A stretch of 64,000 bases of DNA from contig CAMVCB010000005.1 in the NCBI GenBank assembly GCA_947165895.1, forward strand, positions 62,001 through 126,000, written 5' to 3'. The notes under the pieces are model-generated. The model made no database searches. It worked only from the letters and a program-made list of their open reading frames with translations, and was not told the DNA's origin. Of this stretch, positions 24,020 to 33,036 are shown in pieces (position 1 is the first letter of the stretch; each line of letters opens with the position of its first letter). The translations under genes were made by a program, and so were the position numbers. The stretch comes from an uncultured Treponema sp. GTDB taxonomy: Bacteria; Spirochaetota; Spirochaetia; Treponematales; Treponemataceae.

Positions 24020-25525
24020 ATGGCAAAATTTGAAAACATCCCAGACGTAAAATTGGGAATCATCGCTGTAAGCCGAGACTGCTTTGTAATCTCGCTTTCA
24101 GAAAAAAGACGTGCTGCTATCGTTAAAGCATTCGCCGGAAAAGGTGAACTTTACGAAGCAAAAACAACAGTAGAAAACGAAAAGGACATGCTCAAGGCTG
24201 TTGATGAGGTAAAGAAGGCCGGCTGTAACGCTCTGGTTGTATTCCTCGGAAACTTCGGTCCTGAAACACCTGAGACTCAGATTGCTCAGAATTTTGATGG
24301 TCCTTGTATGTTCGTTGCTGCTGCAGAAGAGACACAGAACGACTTGATTAATGGTCGTGGTGATGCTTACTGTGGTATGCTCAACTGTTCTTACAACCTC
24401 AGCCTCCGCAAAATCCCTGCAGTCATTCCTGAATACCCTGTAGGAACTGCTGATGACATCGTTAAGATGATTGAAGAATTCATCCCTGTAGCACGCACAA
24501 TCATCGGTCTTAAGAGCCTCAAAATCATTACATTCGGACCACGTCCTCAGGACTTCTTTGCCTGCAACGCACCAATCAAGGGACTTTATGACATTGGTGT
24601 TGAAATTCAGGAAAACTCAGAGCTTGACCTGCTGGTAGAATACCGCAAGCACAAGGATGACAAGCGCATCGCTGATGTTGTAAAAGACATGGCAGAAGAG
24701 CTTGGAACAGAAGGAAACCAGTTCCCTGATATGCTTCCACGTATGGCTCAGTTTGAACTTACTTTGCTGGACTGGATTGAAGCAAACAAAGGAAGCAAAA
24801 AATACGTTGTACTTGCAGACAAGTGCTGGCCTGCATTCCCTAAGGAATTCGGCTTTGAGCCTTGCTATGTAAACAGCCGTCTTGCAAGCCGCGGAATTCC
24901 TGTTGCATGTGAAGTAGATATTTTCGGAGCCCTTTCTGAATACATCGGAACTTGTGTAACCGGCGCTCCAGTAACCTTGCTCGACATCAACAACTCTGTT
25001 CCACAGGATATGTACGACCAGAGCATTAAGGGCAAATTCAAGTATCCATATACTTTGCAGGATACTTTCATGGCCTTCCACTGCGGAAACACACCATTCT
25101 GCTGCCTTTCTCCAAAATCAAAGCCTGCTGTTAAGTTCCAGCTTATCCAGAACCGTCTGCTTGAAAATGGCGGAAAACCTGACTTCACACGCGGTACTCT
25201 TGAAGGAGACATCAAGGATGGAGATATTACATTCTTCCGTCTGCAGACTACTCCAGATACAAAACTTCAGGCTTACATTGCCCAGGGTGAAATCCTCCCT
25301 GTTGCAACACGCTCATTTGGTGGTATCGGTGTATTCGCAATCCCAGAAATGGGACGTTTCTACCGCCACGTACTGATCAGCAAGCACTATCCACACCACG
25401 GTGCAGTTGCATTCGGTCACGTTGGAAAAGCTTTGTACACAATCTTCCAGTATCTGAACATTGCAGACATCGCTTACAACCAGCCTAAGGGATGTCTCTA
25501 CAAAGATGAGAATCCATTTGCTTAA
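24020..25525 (+). CDS. L-fucose/L-arabinose isomerase-fold protein, candidate non-orthologous xylose isomerase
   Basis: A 501-residue protein of the FucI/AraA superfamily. Recognisable are the N-terminal Rossmann part (VKLGIIAVSRDCF), central segments with ITFGPRPQDFFACNAP, and a C-terminal substrate region including AFHCGNTPFCC and RFYRHVLISKHYPHHGAVAFGH. FucI/AraA enzymes use Mn to interconvert aldoses and ketoses. No XylA homologue is present in the operon, yet GH43 and xylulokinase are, so this enzyme may turn D-xylose into D-xylulose. L-arabinose or a related sugar is the main alternative. The ATG at 24020 is used because GTG at 24011 is part of its AAGAGGTG ribosome binding site. It is the last gene of the operon. 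Confidence 0.72.
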   Translation: MAKFENIPDVKLGIIAVSRDCFVISLSEKRRAAIVKAFAGKGELYEAKTTVENEKDMLKAVDEVKKAGCNALVVFLGNFGPETPETQIAQNFDGPCMFVAAAEETQNDLINGRGDAYCGMLNCSYNLSLRKIPAVIPEYPVGTADDIVKMIEEFIPVARTIIGLKSLKIITFGPRPQDFFACNAPIKGLYDIGVEIQENSELDLLVEYRKHKDDKRIADVVKDMAEELGTEGNQFPDMLPRMAQFELTLLDWIEANKGSKKYVVLADKCWPAFPKEFGFEPCYVNSRLASRGIPVACEVDIFGALSEYIGTCVTGAPVTLLDINNSVPQDMYDQSIKGKFKYPYTLQDTFMAFHCGNTPFCCLSPKSKPAVKFQLIQNRLLENGGKPDFTRGTLEGDIKDGDITFFRLQTTPDTKLQAYIAQGEILPVATRSFGGIGVFAIPEMGRFYRHVLISKHYPHHGAVAFGHVGKALYTIFQYLNIADIAYNQPKGCLYKDENPFA

Positions 25526-25540
25526 TGGATATTCAACTGT

Positions 25541-25583
25541 CAGTTTTGCGCAAGCAAAACTGATTAAGCACGCGACAGCGTGC
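25541..25583 (+). repeat. Possible short family A relative (two hairpins)
   Basis: Hairpin CAGTTTTGC-GCAA-GCAAAACTG (25541-25562), then GCACGC-GACA-GCGTGC (25568-25583). The order hairpin-linker-stem resembles family A, but the second loop is only 4 nt, so this is a minimal or unrelated version. It lies 15 bp after the isomerase stop. Confidence 0.4.
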
Positions 25584-25675
25584 GACCATAATAAAAGCAT
25601 TTAATTAAATGGACATAAAAAAAACAGGAGCTGAACCAGTCAATCAACTCCTGTTATAATCCCCAAATCTGTCCG

Positions 25676-25738
25676 GCAGCCTTTTAGAAGTATCCTCCTA
25701 TTAAAAACTCTTGCTTCTAAAAGGCTGCTCTTTTTTTA
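25676..25738 (+). terminator. Strong intrinsic terminator of the xylose operon
   Basis: GCAGCCTTTTAGAAG (25676-25690) pairs perfectly with CTTCTAAAAGGCTGC (25714-25728), followed by TCTTTTTTT. An additional stem AACAGGAG/CTCCTGTT lies at 25623-25655. The first ends the operon on the plus strand. The convergent minus-strand genes start their 3' end at 25754, so it may work for both. Confidence 0.88.
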
Positions 25739-25753
25739 TTAAGGGGCATTTTA

Positions 25754-26131
25754 TTAATCTTCTTCATCATAATCATCATAATCTTCGTCAGTGTCAAGGA
25801 AAAGAGACAAAAGCTCCTCCAGCTTGTCGTATTCCTTCATGTCTTTTTTACGCTGTTCCGGGTCGGCAGAAATTACAAGGTTGTCGGCATAAGAAGCAAT
25901 CAAATCATAAATCAGGGTAATCTGATCTTCTCCGCATTCGGCAAGGTCATCAATGCTTTTTGTCGTGGAAATAAGATTGTTTAAAAGTGAAATGCTTTCA
26001 TCGTAATCCTGATTGATATCATCATATTCAGGAGTGTGGAGGTCTTTTACATAATCCCTGCATTCTTTCGTGTCGGCAAGGATATTTTTTAATGTCTGAA
26101 TGTAAAATTCATCAAGTTCTTCGTAGGTCAT
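25754..26131 (-). CDS. Small acidic hypothetical protein
   Basis: A 125-residue, strongly acidic protein. The C-terminal tail is almost all Asp, Glu and Tyr (LDTDEDYDDYDEED). Helical content seems high and there is no signal peptide or membrane segment. No family was recognised. It overlaps the AraC regulator gene by 4 bp (ATGA), so the two are co-translated, and it may be a partner or modulator of that regulator. The role is unknown. Confidence 0.6.
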   Translation of the reverse strand: MTYEELDEFYIQTLKNILADTKECRDYVKDLHTPEYDDINQDYDESISLLNNLISTTKSIDDLAECGEDQITLIYDLIASYADNLVISADPEQRKKDMKEYDKLEELLSLFLDTDEDYDDYDEED

Positions 26132-26877
26132 AATTCATCCTGATTATACACTCTGTTACGGAAGTTATACAATCGGAATTTTTTAGGTGTGATTCCTGTG
26201 TGTTTTTTAAAGGTTGCTATAAAGTGACTTTCGCTGGAAAAATTAAGGAAGTTTGAAATTTCTGAGGTTGTGTATTCTGTAAACATCAGAAGATTTTTTG
26301 CGGCGTCGACCCGCTTGGTGATTATGTATTCTGAGATGTTTTTTCCGGTTTCTTTATGGAAAAGCTTTGACAGGTAGGAGTCGCTGAGCCCGGCAGCCTG
26401 GGCTATCTCTTCAAGAAGGATTTTATTGTGCAGGTTATCGTAAATGTAGTCGATTGCCAGCTGAACGGGCTTTGAATAGTGAATCTGAGTTTTGGATTTC
26501 TGCATCCTTTTAACGTAGGCTTCGCAGAGTTCCTTGTGAATTATGTGCAGCTCTTCCTGTGAATTGCAGGTGTCAATTCTGCGGATATAAATATCGCTGA
26601 GGTTATAGGCGCTTTCCATTTCAAGGCCGCCTTCAATGCAATAGCGGGTTATAAAGGCGATTGTGATTATAAGGTGGTATTTGAGGTTTCTGAGCGGATT
26701 TTCACTCAGCTTTCCAAAGCCTTCTACGGCAAGCGGGGTAAAAAGACGATGCATTTCTTCCATGTCTCCGTTTCTGATGCTCTGATAAAATGACATTTCC
26801 TTATCATAAGGAATGTGATTCAGTGCATATTCGCGGTTATAAAACTCGGTTTTAGCAAGCTCGTCTTTTATACCCAT
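26128..26877 (-). CDS. AraC family transcriptional regulator
   Basis: A 249-residue protein. The C-terminal 100 residues carry two helix-turn-helix motifs: KILLEEIAQAAGLSDSYLSKLFHKETG, and the second with SEISNFLNFSSESHFIATFKKHTGITPKKFR. The N-terminal 140 residues are helical and lack the usual cupin, as in the YesN-type group without receiver. It sits just 5' of the exported GH5 gene on the same strand in reverse order, and opposite the xylose operon. It may control the polysaccharide-degrading genes; this is inferred from position. Confidence 0.83.
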   Translation of the reverse strand: MGIKDELAKTEFYNREYALNHIPYDKEMSFYQSIRNGDMEEMHRLFTPLAVEGFGKLSENPLRNLKYHLIITIAFITRYCIEGGLEMESAYNLSDIYIRRIDTCNSQEELHIIHKELCEAYVKRMQKSKTQIHYSKPVQLAIDYIYDNLHNKILLEEIAQAAGLSDSYLSKLFHKETGKNISEYIITKRVDAAKNLLMFTEYTTSEISNFLNFSSESHFIATFKKHTGITPKKFRLYNFRNRVYNQDEL

Positions 26878-26908
26878 TTGCTTTCCTTTTTAAGAAAATC
26901 TTTCTGAC

Positions 26909-28081
26909 TTAATTCTTATAGGATTCTCTGATTGCGGCATTGATTTCCGGGAAGTACCAGCTGAGTTTTGCGCGGTTGAAATATCCGTGGCACTCGCCGG
27001 AATCTATGTTTTTATCGTTGGCAATAACATTGTTATCCCACAAGATTACAGCAACCTTTGCGGCATCAGCCTTTGAGTAGTAGCACTTTGTCCACTTTAT
27101 GCGCTCTGCTGTGTTTTTTTTGTCAGATGCAGAGGTTTCTCCCATTACAACGCCGATTCCCTTTGAAGTATATTTTTCTGAGAGCATGTTGAAAAGATAG
27201 TTGATTGAACCCTCGACGCTTGAAGTGAACTTATTGTTACTGCCCTTGTTCATACAGAATTCGTAAGGATCGTAGGCGTGGGTAGAAAGAATAAGTCTGT
27301 CATTTGCGCTGTCTGCCGGAAGCTTGTAGAAGCTGAGGAAGTGAGGGGAAGCGGCATATTCCGGGCACATGATATAGCGGTCTGCATTATTTCCGCCGCT
27401 TGCACGGATTGTGTTCAGACACTGCTGTTCGTAGTTTGTAATGATGTCGTTCCAGAGCTTTGAATCAGCGGGATTAGGGAAGCCCCATTCATTGGATTCA
27501 CCGATTCTTCGAGGTTCATTCATTACTTCAAAAATAAGGCGGGAATCGTAATCTTTAAATTTTGCACTAACCTGTTCCCATACAGAGGTAAGATATTTAA
27601 TAGATTTTGACTGAAGGGCTGTGTCAAGGGAAAGACAGAAGCCTGCAGTTCCACCCTTCATTTCTGCTTCTGTAAGGTTATCGTGATGAATGTTGATGAT
27701 GACATAAAGTCCCTCATCAAGAGACCAGTCTACAACTTCCTGGACCCTGTTCAGCCATTTTTCATCGATTTTGTATTTTGAATTAACATGAGTGTGCCAG
27801 CTGACAGGAATACGGATTGTAGAAAAGCCTGCTTTTTTAATTTCCTGTATCATGGTTTTTGTTGTTTTTGGCATACCCCATGAGGTTTCTGCCTCAAGCC
27901 CCATACTGCCTGTTTTGTTTCCGGCATCAAAGGTGTTTCCTAAGTTCCAGCCTGTTGCCAGTTTGTGGGCAAATTCCACGCTTGAAAGTGCTGATGAGCC
28001 TGAATCAGCTGCCATTGCGCATGAAAACATTGAAAATAATACTCCTGCTGCGGCGCAGGAACGGATAATGGTGCTTTTCAT
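26909..28081 (-). CDS. Exported GH5 endoglucanase (subfamily 4-like)
   Basis: A 390-residue secreted cellulase-type enzyme. The signal peptide spans about residues 1-24. FSCAMA could be cut by signal peptidase I or, less surely, give a lipidated Cys21. Family signatures are GWNLGNTFD (about 44-52), HVNSKYKIDEKWLNRV, general acid/base Glu189 in EVMNEPRR, HAYDPYEF, and nucleophile Glu315 in GVVMGETSA. GH5_4 enzymes attack beta-1,4-glucan and xyloglucan. The ATG at 28081 is used because the TTG at 28096 is part of the GAAGGAA ribosome binding site. A terminator separates it from the GH16 gene, so it has its own promoter. Confidence 0.87.
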   Translation of the reverse strand: MKSTIIRSCAAAGVLFSMFSCAMAADSGSSALSSVEFAHKLATGWNLGNTFDAGNKTGSMGLEAETSWGMPKTTKTMIQEIKKAGFSTIRIPVSWHTHVNSKYKIDEKWLNRVQEVVDWSLDEGLYVIINIHHDNLTEAEMKGGTAGFCLSLDTALQSKSIKYLTSVWEQVSAKFKDYDSRLIFEVMNEPRRIGESNEWGFPNPADSKLWNDIITNYEQQCLNTIRASGGNNADRYIMCPEYAASPHFLSFYKLPADSANDRLILSTHAYDPYEFCMNKGSNNKFTSSVEGSINYLFNMLSEKYTSKGIGVVMGETSASDKKNTAERIKWTKCYYSKADAAKVAVILWDNNVIANDKNIDSGECHGYFNRAKLSWYFPEINAAIRESYKN

Positions 28082-28107
28082 AAAATATTCCTTCAAATTA
28101 AAAGATA

Positions 28108-28148
28108 TAAAAAAAGTCCTGAAATAATAGTAACATCATTTCAGGACT
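28108..28148 (-). terminator. Intrinsic terminator of the GH16 gene
   Basis: On the minus strand AGTCCTGAAAT pairs perfectly with ATTTCAGGACT and is followed by seven T. It lies 20 bp after the GH16 stop and before the GH5 gene. Confidence 0.85.
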
Positions 28149-28167
28149 AAAGACAGTTAATTTTCTC

Positions 28168-30423
28168 TTATTTTGCTTCTTCTACAACTACGTCGTCGAT
28201 GAAAATTTTGTGAGCTTTATTGAGCTGCTTTCCATCAACTGCACCCATAGAGATAGTGAAGATAACAGCCGGGTCACTTGCGTTAGCCATTGTGAATGTA
28301 TGTTCAAAAGTCTTGTATTCATTTGCAACATTCATCTTCAGGGTACCTGAGTAAGGAATCCAGTTGTCGTCCTTTGAACCGTCACGCTGCAAAGCCCACA
28401 TGATTGTTCTGTCCATGTCTGATTTTATTTTCATGCTTACATGGTATTTCTTTCCCTTTTCAAGGAGGATGCCGTTCTGTTTAAGCTGAATCATCCAGTC
28501 CATGTTGCCTGTATTATTGATAGAAACTACAGCCTGCTTGTTGCCGTCGATTTCTTCAACTTCGCTTGAAACTGCGGCATTCTGATGAGCGTAAAGCTCC
28601 CATGCTGCCATTCCGCTGTTGAAGTTACCGTTCAAAAGGCAAGAATTTTCCTTGAGGGTGATGTTATCTACCATAACACTTGCACCGCTGTTTGCAAGGA
28701 AGAGTTCAAAAACATATTCGTTAGTCTTTGGAATTGTAATCAGGTATTCGTAGTGGGCCTTTTTTGTTGTAAGGGCTGGGAATTCCTTGAATTTTCCAAG
28801 CTGAACGCCAATCTTGCAGTTTTTAGAAGCATAGGCGTCGAACTGGAGGATGTACTGTTTTCCCTGTGGAAGGGCAAAACCGTCCTGACTGACAGTTACA
28901 TCGCTGAAGCTTGTCATTCCGGCAGGGCAGGTAACCATAAGCTCGCGGCGTCCGTTGTCGTTTGTAACCTTTACTTCTGCATTGATTTTGTTGTCGATTT
29001 TCCAGTGGGCAAGTCGTCCGCGTCCTTCCTGGAACTGGCCGTTGTGAATCATGTTTCCGTCCGGAAGAAGGTTAAGACCTGCTGCAGAAAGGTCAATTTC
29101 GCCGATTTTTTCAAGGCGTACATTTGAAATGTGGATTGGAGAGAGAGAATTCTGATTTCCACAGTTGAATTCGATTCTGGCTGTAGGATCTGAGAACTCC
29201 AGCATTTTGAATTCCCATGAGAAGTGCTTTTTCTGAGGTCCGAGTTCAATTGTTACGTCAGGAAGATAGCGGATCCAGCCGTTATTTGGAGCCGAAATAC
29301 ATGCAACGATTGTGCGAGCTTCGTCTGCGCTTGCGTCAAATGAGTAGCGGTAGATTCCTCCCTTTACAAGTGGCATTGGTCCCTGAACAACCTGAATTGC
29401 GTGAAGTACAGGTCCGTCTGTAATAGGTTTGATGTCGATATTGCCGTTTTTAGCAGAATAAGTTGCGCTTCCGCCCTGGAAGTTCAAAAATCCCCATTTT
29501 TCTTCTTTAGGGCTTACCATGTTTCCAGAACCGTCAGCCATAACCTCTACCTTTGGAGCTTCCGGCTTTTCAATATCTTCGTTGTATTCTTTTTTCTGAT
29601 AAACCTTAACGTAATCAACCTTCATCTGGGCTTCTTCACCGAATGTGGTCGTTTCGTCAGGATATCCAGGCCAGTTTCCGCCTACAGCAACGTTAAAGAT
29701 GATGTAGAAAGGCTGGTCAAAAGGGGCAGGGAAGGTTACATCCTCAAAGCCCTGGCGGCGTGTGTACCAGTCGTTTACAGTCTTGAAGTTTACGCCGTCG
29801 CAGTACCAGCGGATTTCACCCGGTTCCCATTCAACGGCAACTACGTGGAAGTCGTCGCTGAAGTTACTCTTATCAAGGGTCATTGTTCCCTGACTTTCGT
29901 TGTGAGGCTCACCAAAGTGGATTGTTCCGTACATTGTTGAAGGATCGTGACCAAGAATTTCCATGATGTCGATTTCACCGCATTTTGGCCACTGACCGTA
30001 GAAGCTTTCGTCGTCCGGCATCATCCAGAAGGCAGGCAGATAGCCCTGACCTTTAGGCATTTTGATGCGGGCTTCGATTCTTCCGTATGTGAAGACGTGT
30101 TTTCCCTGTGTGTTTACACGACCTGATGTGTAAGATACAGTTCCGTCCTTATTTGCAGTTTTAAGAGGCTGAATTACAAGGCAGCCGTCCTTTACGTAAG
30201 TGTTCTTAGCTGAGTTTCCGTAAGACTGAAGCTCATTGTTTACCCAGCCCGGCTGATGAAATTCAAAATTCCAGTCCTTTGAGTTGAGTTTCTTTCCATT
30301 AAAATCGTCCTGCCATACAAGGTCTGCGTCTGTGTAGTTTGACGGCTTTCCCTGTGCAGAAAGATGTCCGATTACAGCAGCGGCGATGAGTGCCAGTGCT
30401 GCTGTTTTCTTTGTGATTTTCAT
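28168..30423 (-). CDS. Exported GH16 beta-glucanase (laminarinase-like) with carbohydrate-binding modules
   Basis: A 751-residue enzyme with a signal peptide (about 1-23, ending LSAQ). The GH16 domain (about 28-275) has the catalytic stretch GEIDIMEILG with nucleophile Glu150, assisting Asp152 and acid/base Glu155. The extra Met in the motif is the beta-bulge form seen in laminarinases. Residues about 300-440, 455-595 and 597-750 form three beta-sandwich units like CBM4/9 modules. It should hydrolyse beta-1,3- or mixed-linkage glucans outside the cell or in the periplasm. AAAGGAG precedes the start. Confidence 0.87.
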   Translation of the reverse strand: MKITKKTAALALIAAAVIGHLSAQGKPSNYTDADLVWQDDFNGKKLNSKDWNFEFHQPGWVNNELQSYGNSAKNTYVKDGCLVIQPLKTANKDGTVSYTSGRVNTQGKHVFTYGRIEARIKMPKGQGYLPAFWMMPDDESFYGQWPKCGEIDIMEILGHDPSTMYGTIHFGEPHNESQGTMTLDKSNFSDDFHVVAVEWEPGEIRWYCDGVNFKTVNDWYTRRQGFEDVTFPAPFDQPFYIIFNVAVGGNWPGYPDETTTFGEEAQMKVDYVKVYQKKEYNEDIEKPEAPKVEVMADGSGNMVSPKEEKWGFLNFQGGSATYSAKNGNIDIKPITDGPVLHAIQVVQGPMPLVKGGIYRYSFDASADEARTIVACISAPNNGWIRYLPDVTIELGPQKKHFSWEFKMLEFSDPTARIEFNCGNQNSLSPIHISNVRLEKIGEIDLSAAGLNLLPDGNMIHNGQFQEGRGRLAHWKIDNKINAEVKVTNDNGRRELMVTCPAGMTSFSDVTVSQDGFALPQGKQYILQFDAYASKNCKIGVQLGKFKEFPALTTKKAHYEYLITIPKTNEYVFELFLANSGASVMVDNITLKENSCLLNGNFNSGMAAWELYAHQNAAVSSEVEEIDGNKQAVVSINNTGNMDWMIQLKQNGILLEKGKKYHVSMKIKSDMDRTIMWALQRDGSKDDNWIPYSGTLKMNVANEYKTFEHTFTMANASDPAVIFTISMGAVDGKQLNKAHKIFIDDVVVEEAK

Positions 30424-30470
30424 AAAATTTTACTCCTTTTGTTTGTGGTCTCCCACCCTTATATAGACAA

Positions 30471-30506
30471 AGAAAGTGCACCCATAAGGCTGTGGATGCA
30501 CTTTTT
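30471..30506 (-). terminator. Intrinsic terminator after the Pro/Asn-rich lipoprotein gene
   Basis: AAGTGCATCCA pairs with TGGGTGCACTT (one mismatch), with T runs on both sides on each strand. It lies between the lipoprotein gene (upstream on the minus strand) and the GH16 gene. Confidence 0.65.
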
Positions 30507-30530
30507 TGTATTTGGTTTTTAATTAATTAT

Positions 30531-31721
30531 TTATTTAAGAACTACTTTTGTGATTTTTGGACCATATCCCTGGAAAACAAGACCGTCAGAATGAATTGAT
30601 GTCCAATCTTCATCAGAAGGTGTAAAGGTGAATGATTGTTCTGTATCACCTTTATAAGGCCATATAGTCTTTTCTGGTTCATTACCATCGTTTGCAACCA
30701 TAGCCTGTCCAGAAATTTTATCTGTAACAACGTATTTATTCTGCCAATCACCTGTTTTTATTGAAATACAGAATGTTTGTTCGTCTAATGTTCCCTTTGT
30801 AAAGTAAATTTCGATCTTCTTTTTTTCTGCAGGGAAATTTGATGCTTCAATCTTTGTTCCTGCTGCCCATGAGTTTAAATCAAGAGCTTCTGCAAGAAGG
30901 TTTGTTTCTGTGGTTGTACCAGCAGCTGGAGTTGATGTGTTATTTGTATTAGTAGAAGTATTTTCCGGAGTAGCTGGAGTTGGGTTTTCTGGTGTAGGAT
31001 TAGCTGGTGCAGGATTTTCTGGTGTATTATTTGCTGGAGTTGGATTTGCAGGCTCTTCAACTGCAACTGTTGCGTTCAAATCTGCGCCGTTTTTCTTTGT
31101 GATGAGAGTCTGGTATTTTGTTTCTGAAAGTTCTTTCCAGTAATTTGCTGCAGGAGCTATATCAACGATTGTTGCTACAATTGAGCCGAGTTTTACACTT
31201 GAAGCACCTTCTCCTGTAACTTTTGCCTTATTAAGCTGCAGTGTTACTTTATCATTTACAGAAAGCTGTTTTTTCAAATCGATTGTGCATTTATATGTTT
31301 TATGCTTGCTGGCATCTTTTTCTTCTCCATCTGTTCCTGCATTATATCCGTCTTTGAATGATGAATAAGAGTCAAGAGCAAAAGTAATTGTTTTTGGAGT
31401 ATCAACAGCGGCTCCGTTTACAGTTAATGTAAGGTCTGCATCTGTAAGGAAAATCTGTTCTTTTGCACCAGCGGCACTACGGTCATACTGAAGAATAAGC
31501 TTTGTATTTTCACTGTCTGTAGAAGCAACTGAGATTACATAAGTAATCAAATCACCGCTAAATACTTCTTCATTGTTTGTATCAATCTGGTTTGCTCCGC
31601 TTGAAGTGCCTGCCGGCTTGTTCAGAGAGTCATCTGAGCTTCCGTTGCTGCATGATGAAAAGCCTGCCAGTAATGCTGCGGCTGCCAGTCCTGCAAAAAT
31701 TGCTTTAACATTTTTTTTCAT
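30531..31721 (-). CDS. Lipoprotein with Pro/Asn/Thr-rich linker and C-terminal binding-like domain
   Basis: A 396-residue lipoprotein; Cys24 in GFSSCSNG is the lipid site. The N-terminal domain (about 35-215) is beta-rich and unrecognised. A low-complexity linker of PENPTPANP-like repeats (about 225-270) follows. The C-terminal domain (about 285-396) is beta-rich, ends in GLVFQGYGPKITKVVLK, and looks like a carbohydrate-binding sandwich (fold inferred by eye). It is encoded next to GH16 and GH5 secreted enzymes, so a surface glycan-binding role is reasonable. The ATG at 31721 with AGAGGAT is used; the frame is open upstream but lacks a signal. Function is inference. Confidence 0.68.
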   Translation of the reverse strand: MKKNVKAIFAGLAAAALLAGFSSCSNGSSDDSLNKPAGTSSGANQIDTNNEEVFSGDLITYVISVASTDSENTKLILQYDRSAAGAKEQIFLTDADLTLTVNGAAVDTPKTITFALDSYSSFKDGYNAGTDGEEKDASKHKTYKCTIDLKKQLSVNDKVTLQLNKAKVTGEGASSVKLGSIVATIVDIAPAANYWKELSETKYQTLITKKNGADLNATVAVEEPANPTPANNTPENPAPANPTPENPTPATPENTSTNTNNTSTPAAGTTTETNLLAEALDLNSWAAGTKIEASNFPAEKKKIEIYFTKGTLDEQTFCISIKTGDWQNKYVVTDKISGQAMVANDGNEPEKTIWPYKGDTEQSFTFTPSDEDWTSIHSDGLVFQGYGPKITKVVLK

Positions 31722-31974
31722 AATAAATAATCCTCTTAATTTTTTGTTTATGCTTGTCCGGAAAGGGGAGCTGCGCGCTTTGCTTCCGCTTTCCTTGCCT
31801 TTACAGGATTTATTTTCAGTCGGGATTGGGGTTAAAAATATAAAAAAAAAGCACAAAATATCAAAAATCAGCAAAAACTTAAAATAATACAAAAAATTAT
31901 TTAACGGATTTTTTATATAAATAATAAGAAAATGATATTTTTCTCAATAGTCCTGATTTATAACTGTGATTACT
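31722..31974. promoter_or_regulatory. AT-rich divergent intergenic region
   Basis: This region holds the start regions of the lipoprotein gene (minus) and the cytoplasmic GH5 gene (plus). A hairpin-capable GGAAAG..GGAGC / GCTTCC..CTTTCC tract lies at 31760-31794 in the lipoprotein leader. TATAAC at 31959-31964 is a candidate -10 for the GH5 gene. No convincing -35 was seen. Confidence 0.4.
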
Positions 31975-33012
31975 ATGAAATTTGTTGGATTTAATAAAGG
32001 AATTAATCTTGGTGGCTGGATTTCTCAGTGTAAGGAATATACAAAAGAACATTACGACAGTTTTATCAAAAAAGATGATCTGAAGGTTATAAAGGGAATG
32101 GGCTTTGACCACGTGCGTCTTCCGGTTGATTATAATGTTATCATGGCTGACGACGGTACTTTTCTTGAAGAGGGCTTTCCTTATATTGATAACTGCATTC
32201 AGTGGGCAGAGGACTATGGTCTTAATGTGATTGTAGATCTTCATAAAACCTGCGGTTATATGTTTGATACAAATGCCGTTCCGAATCCTGATGCTTTTTT
32301 CTTTGATAAGGCTTTGCAGGACATTTTTATAAAAATCTGGGAAAAGCTTGCGGCCCGTTATGCGTCAAAAGCTGATATGGTTGCCTACGAGCTTTTGAAT
32401 GAGATTGTTAATCCGGCTCTGGAAAATGAATGGAATGAGATTGCCACCCGGGCTTTTAAGGCTGTTCGTGCCCTTGCGCCGGAAAGCTGGATTATTGTGG
32501 GCGGTGTTGATTACAACAGTGTTTCTGCGGTTCCTGGAATTAAGGTTCCGGTTGACGAAAAAACTGTTTTTACCTTCCACTGCTATGAGCCTCTTGTCTT
32601 TACTCATCAGAAGGCACCCTGGGTTGCAGAAATGCCTGCGGATTTTGAGGTTTCTTACCCAGGCTCTTCCATTGAATATATCCGCGAAAAGAGTCAGCAG
32701 ATTCCTCAGGCCCGCCATGGAGCAATTTTTGCTGAATCGATGAATAATTTGAAAATTGACGACAACTTTTTTACAAGACTTTTTGAACCGGCCCTTAAAA
32801 CTGCCGAAAAAACTGGTGTGCCTTTGTACTGTGGTGAGTACGGCGTAATTGACCGGGCTCCGGCTGAGGATTCAAGGCGCTGGTTTAATGATATTCACAG
32901 GGCGCTGGAAAAGCACGGAATAGGGCGGGCGCTCTGGTCTTACAAGAAAATGGACTTTGGACTTATGGATGAGCATTATGACGGCATACGCGCGGATGTG
33001 ATTAAGGGGTAG
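31975..33012 (+). CDS. Cytoplasmic GH5 family glucanase/glucosidase
   Basis: A 345-residue glycoside hydrolase without signal peptide. It carries KGINLGGW near the N-terminus, DHVRLPVDY (about 45), the general acid/base Glu143 in ELLNEIVNP and the nucleophile Glu288 in YCGEYGVID. It probably acts inside the cell on oligosaccharides made by the secreted GH5 and GH16 enzymes. The start codon has no Shine-Dalgarno; TATAAC ends about 10 nt upstream, so the transcript may be nearly leaderless. An in-frame GTG at 31966 is the alternative start. The exact specificity, exo- or endo-beta-glucan, cannot be told. Confidence 0.82.
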   Translation: MKFVGFNKGINLGGWISQCKEYTKEHYDSFIKKDDLKVIKGMGFDHVRLPVDYNVIMADDGTFLEEGFPYIDNCIQWAEDYGLNVIVDLHKTCGYMFDTNAVPNPDAFFFDKALQDIFIKIWEKLAARYASKADMVAYELLNEIVNPALENEWNEIATRAFKAVRALAPESWIIVGGVDYNSVSAVPGIKVPVDEKTVFTFHCYEPLVFTHQKAPWVAEMPADFEVSYPGSSIEYIREKSQQIPQARHGAIFAESMNNLKIDDNFFTRLFEPALKTAEKTGVPLYCGEYGVIDRAPAEDSRRWFNDIHRALEKHGIGRALWSYKKMDFGLMDEHYDGIRADVIKG

Positions 33013-33036
33013 GTTTACCATTAAAATGCACCTGCC

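Noticed and set aside
31722..31892. 57-residue N-terminal extension of the Pro/Asn-rich lipoprotein
   Set aside because: It would bury the signal peptide and lipobox in the interior. The ATG at 31721 with AGAGGAT is the natural start.
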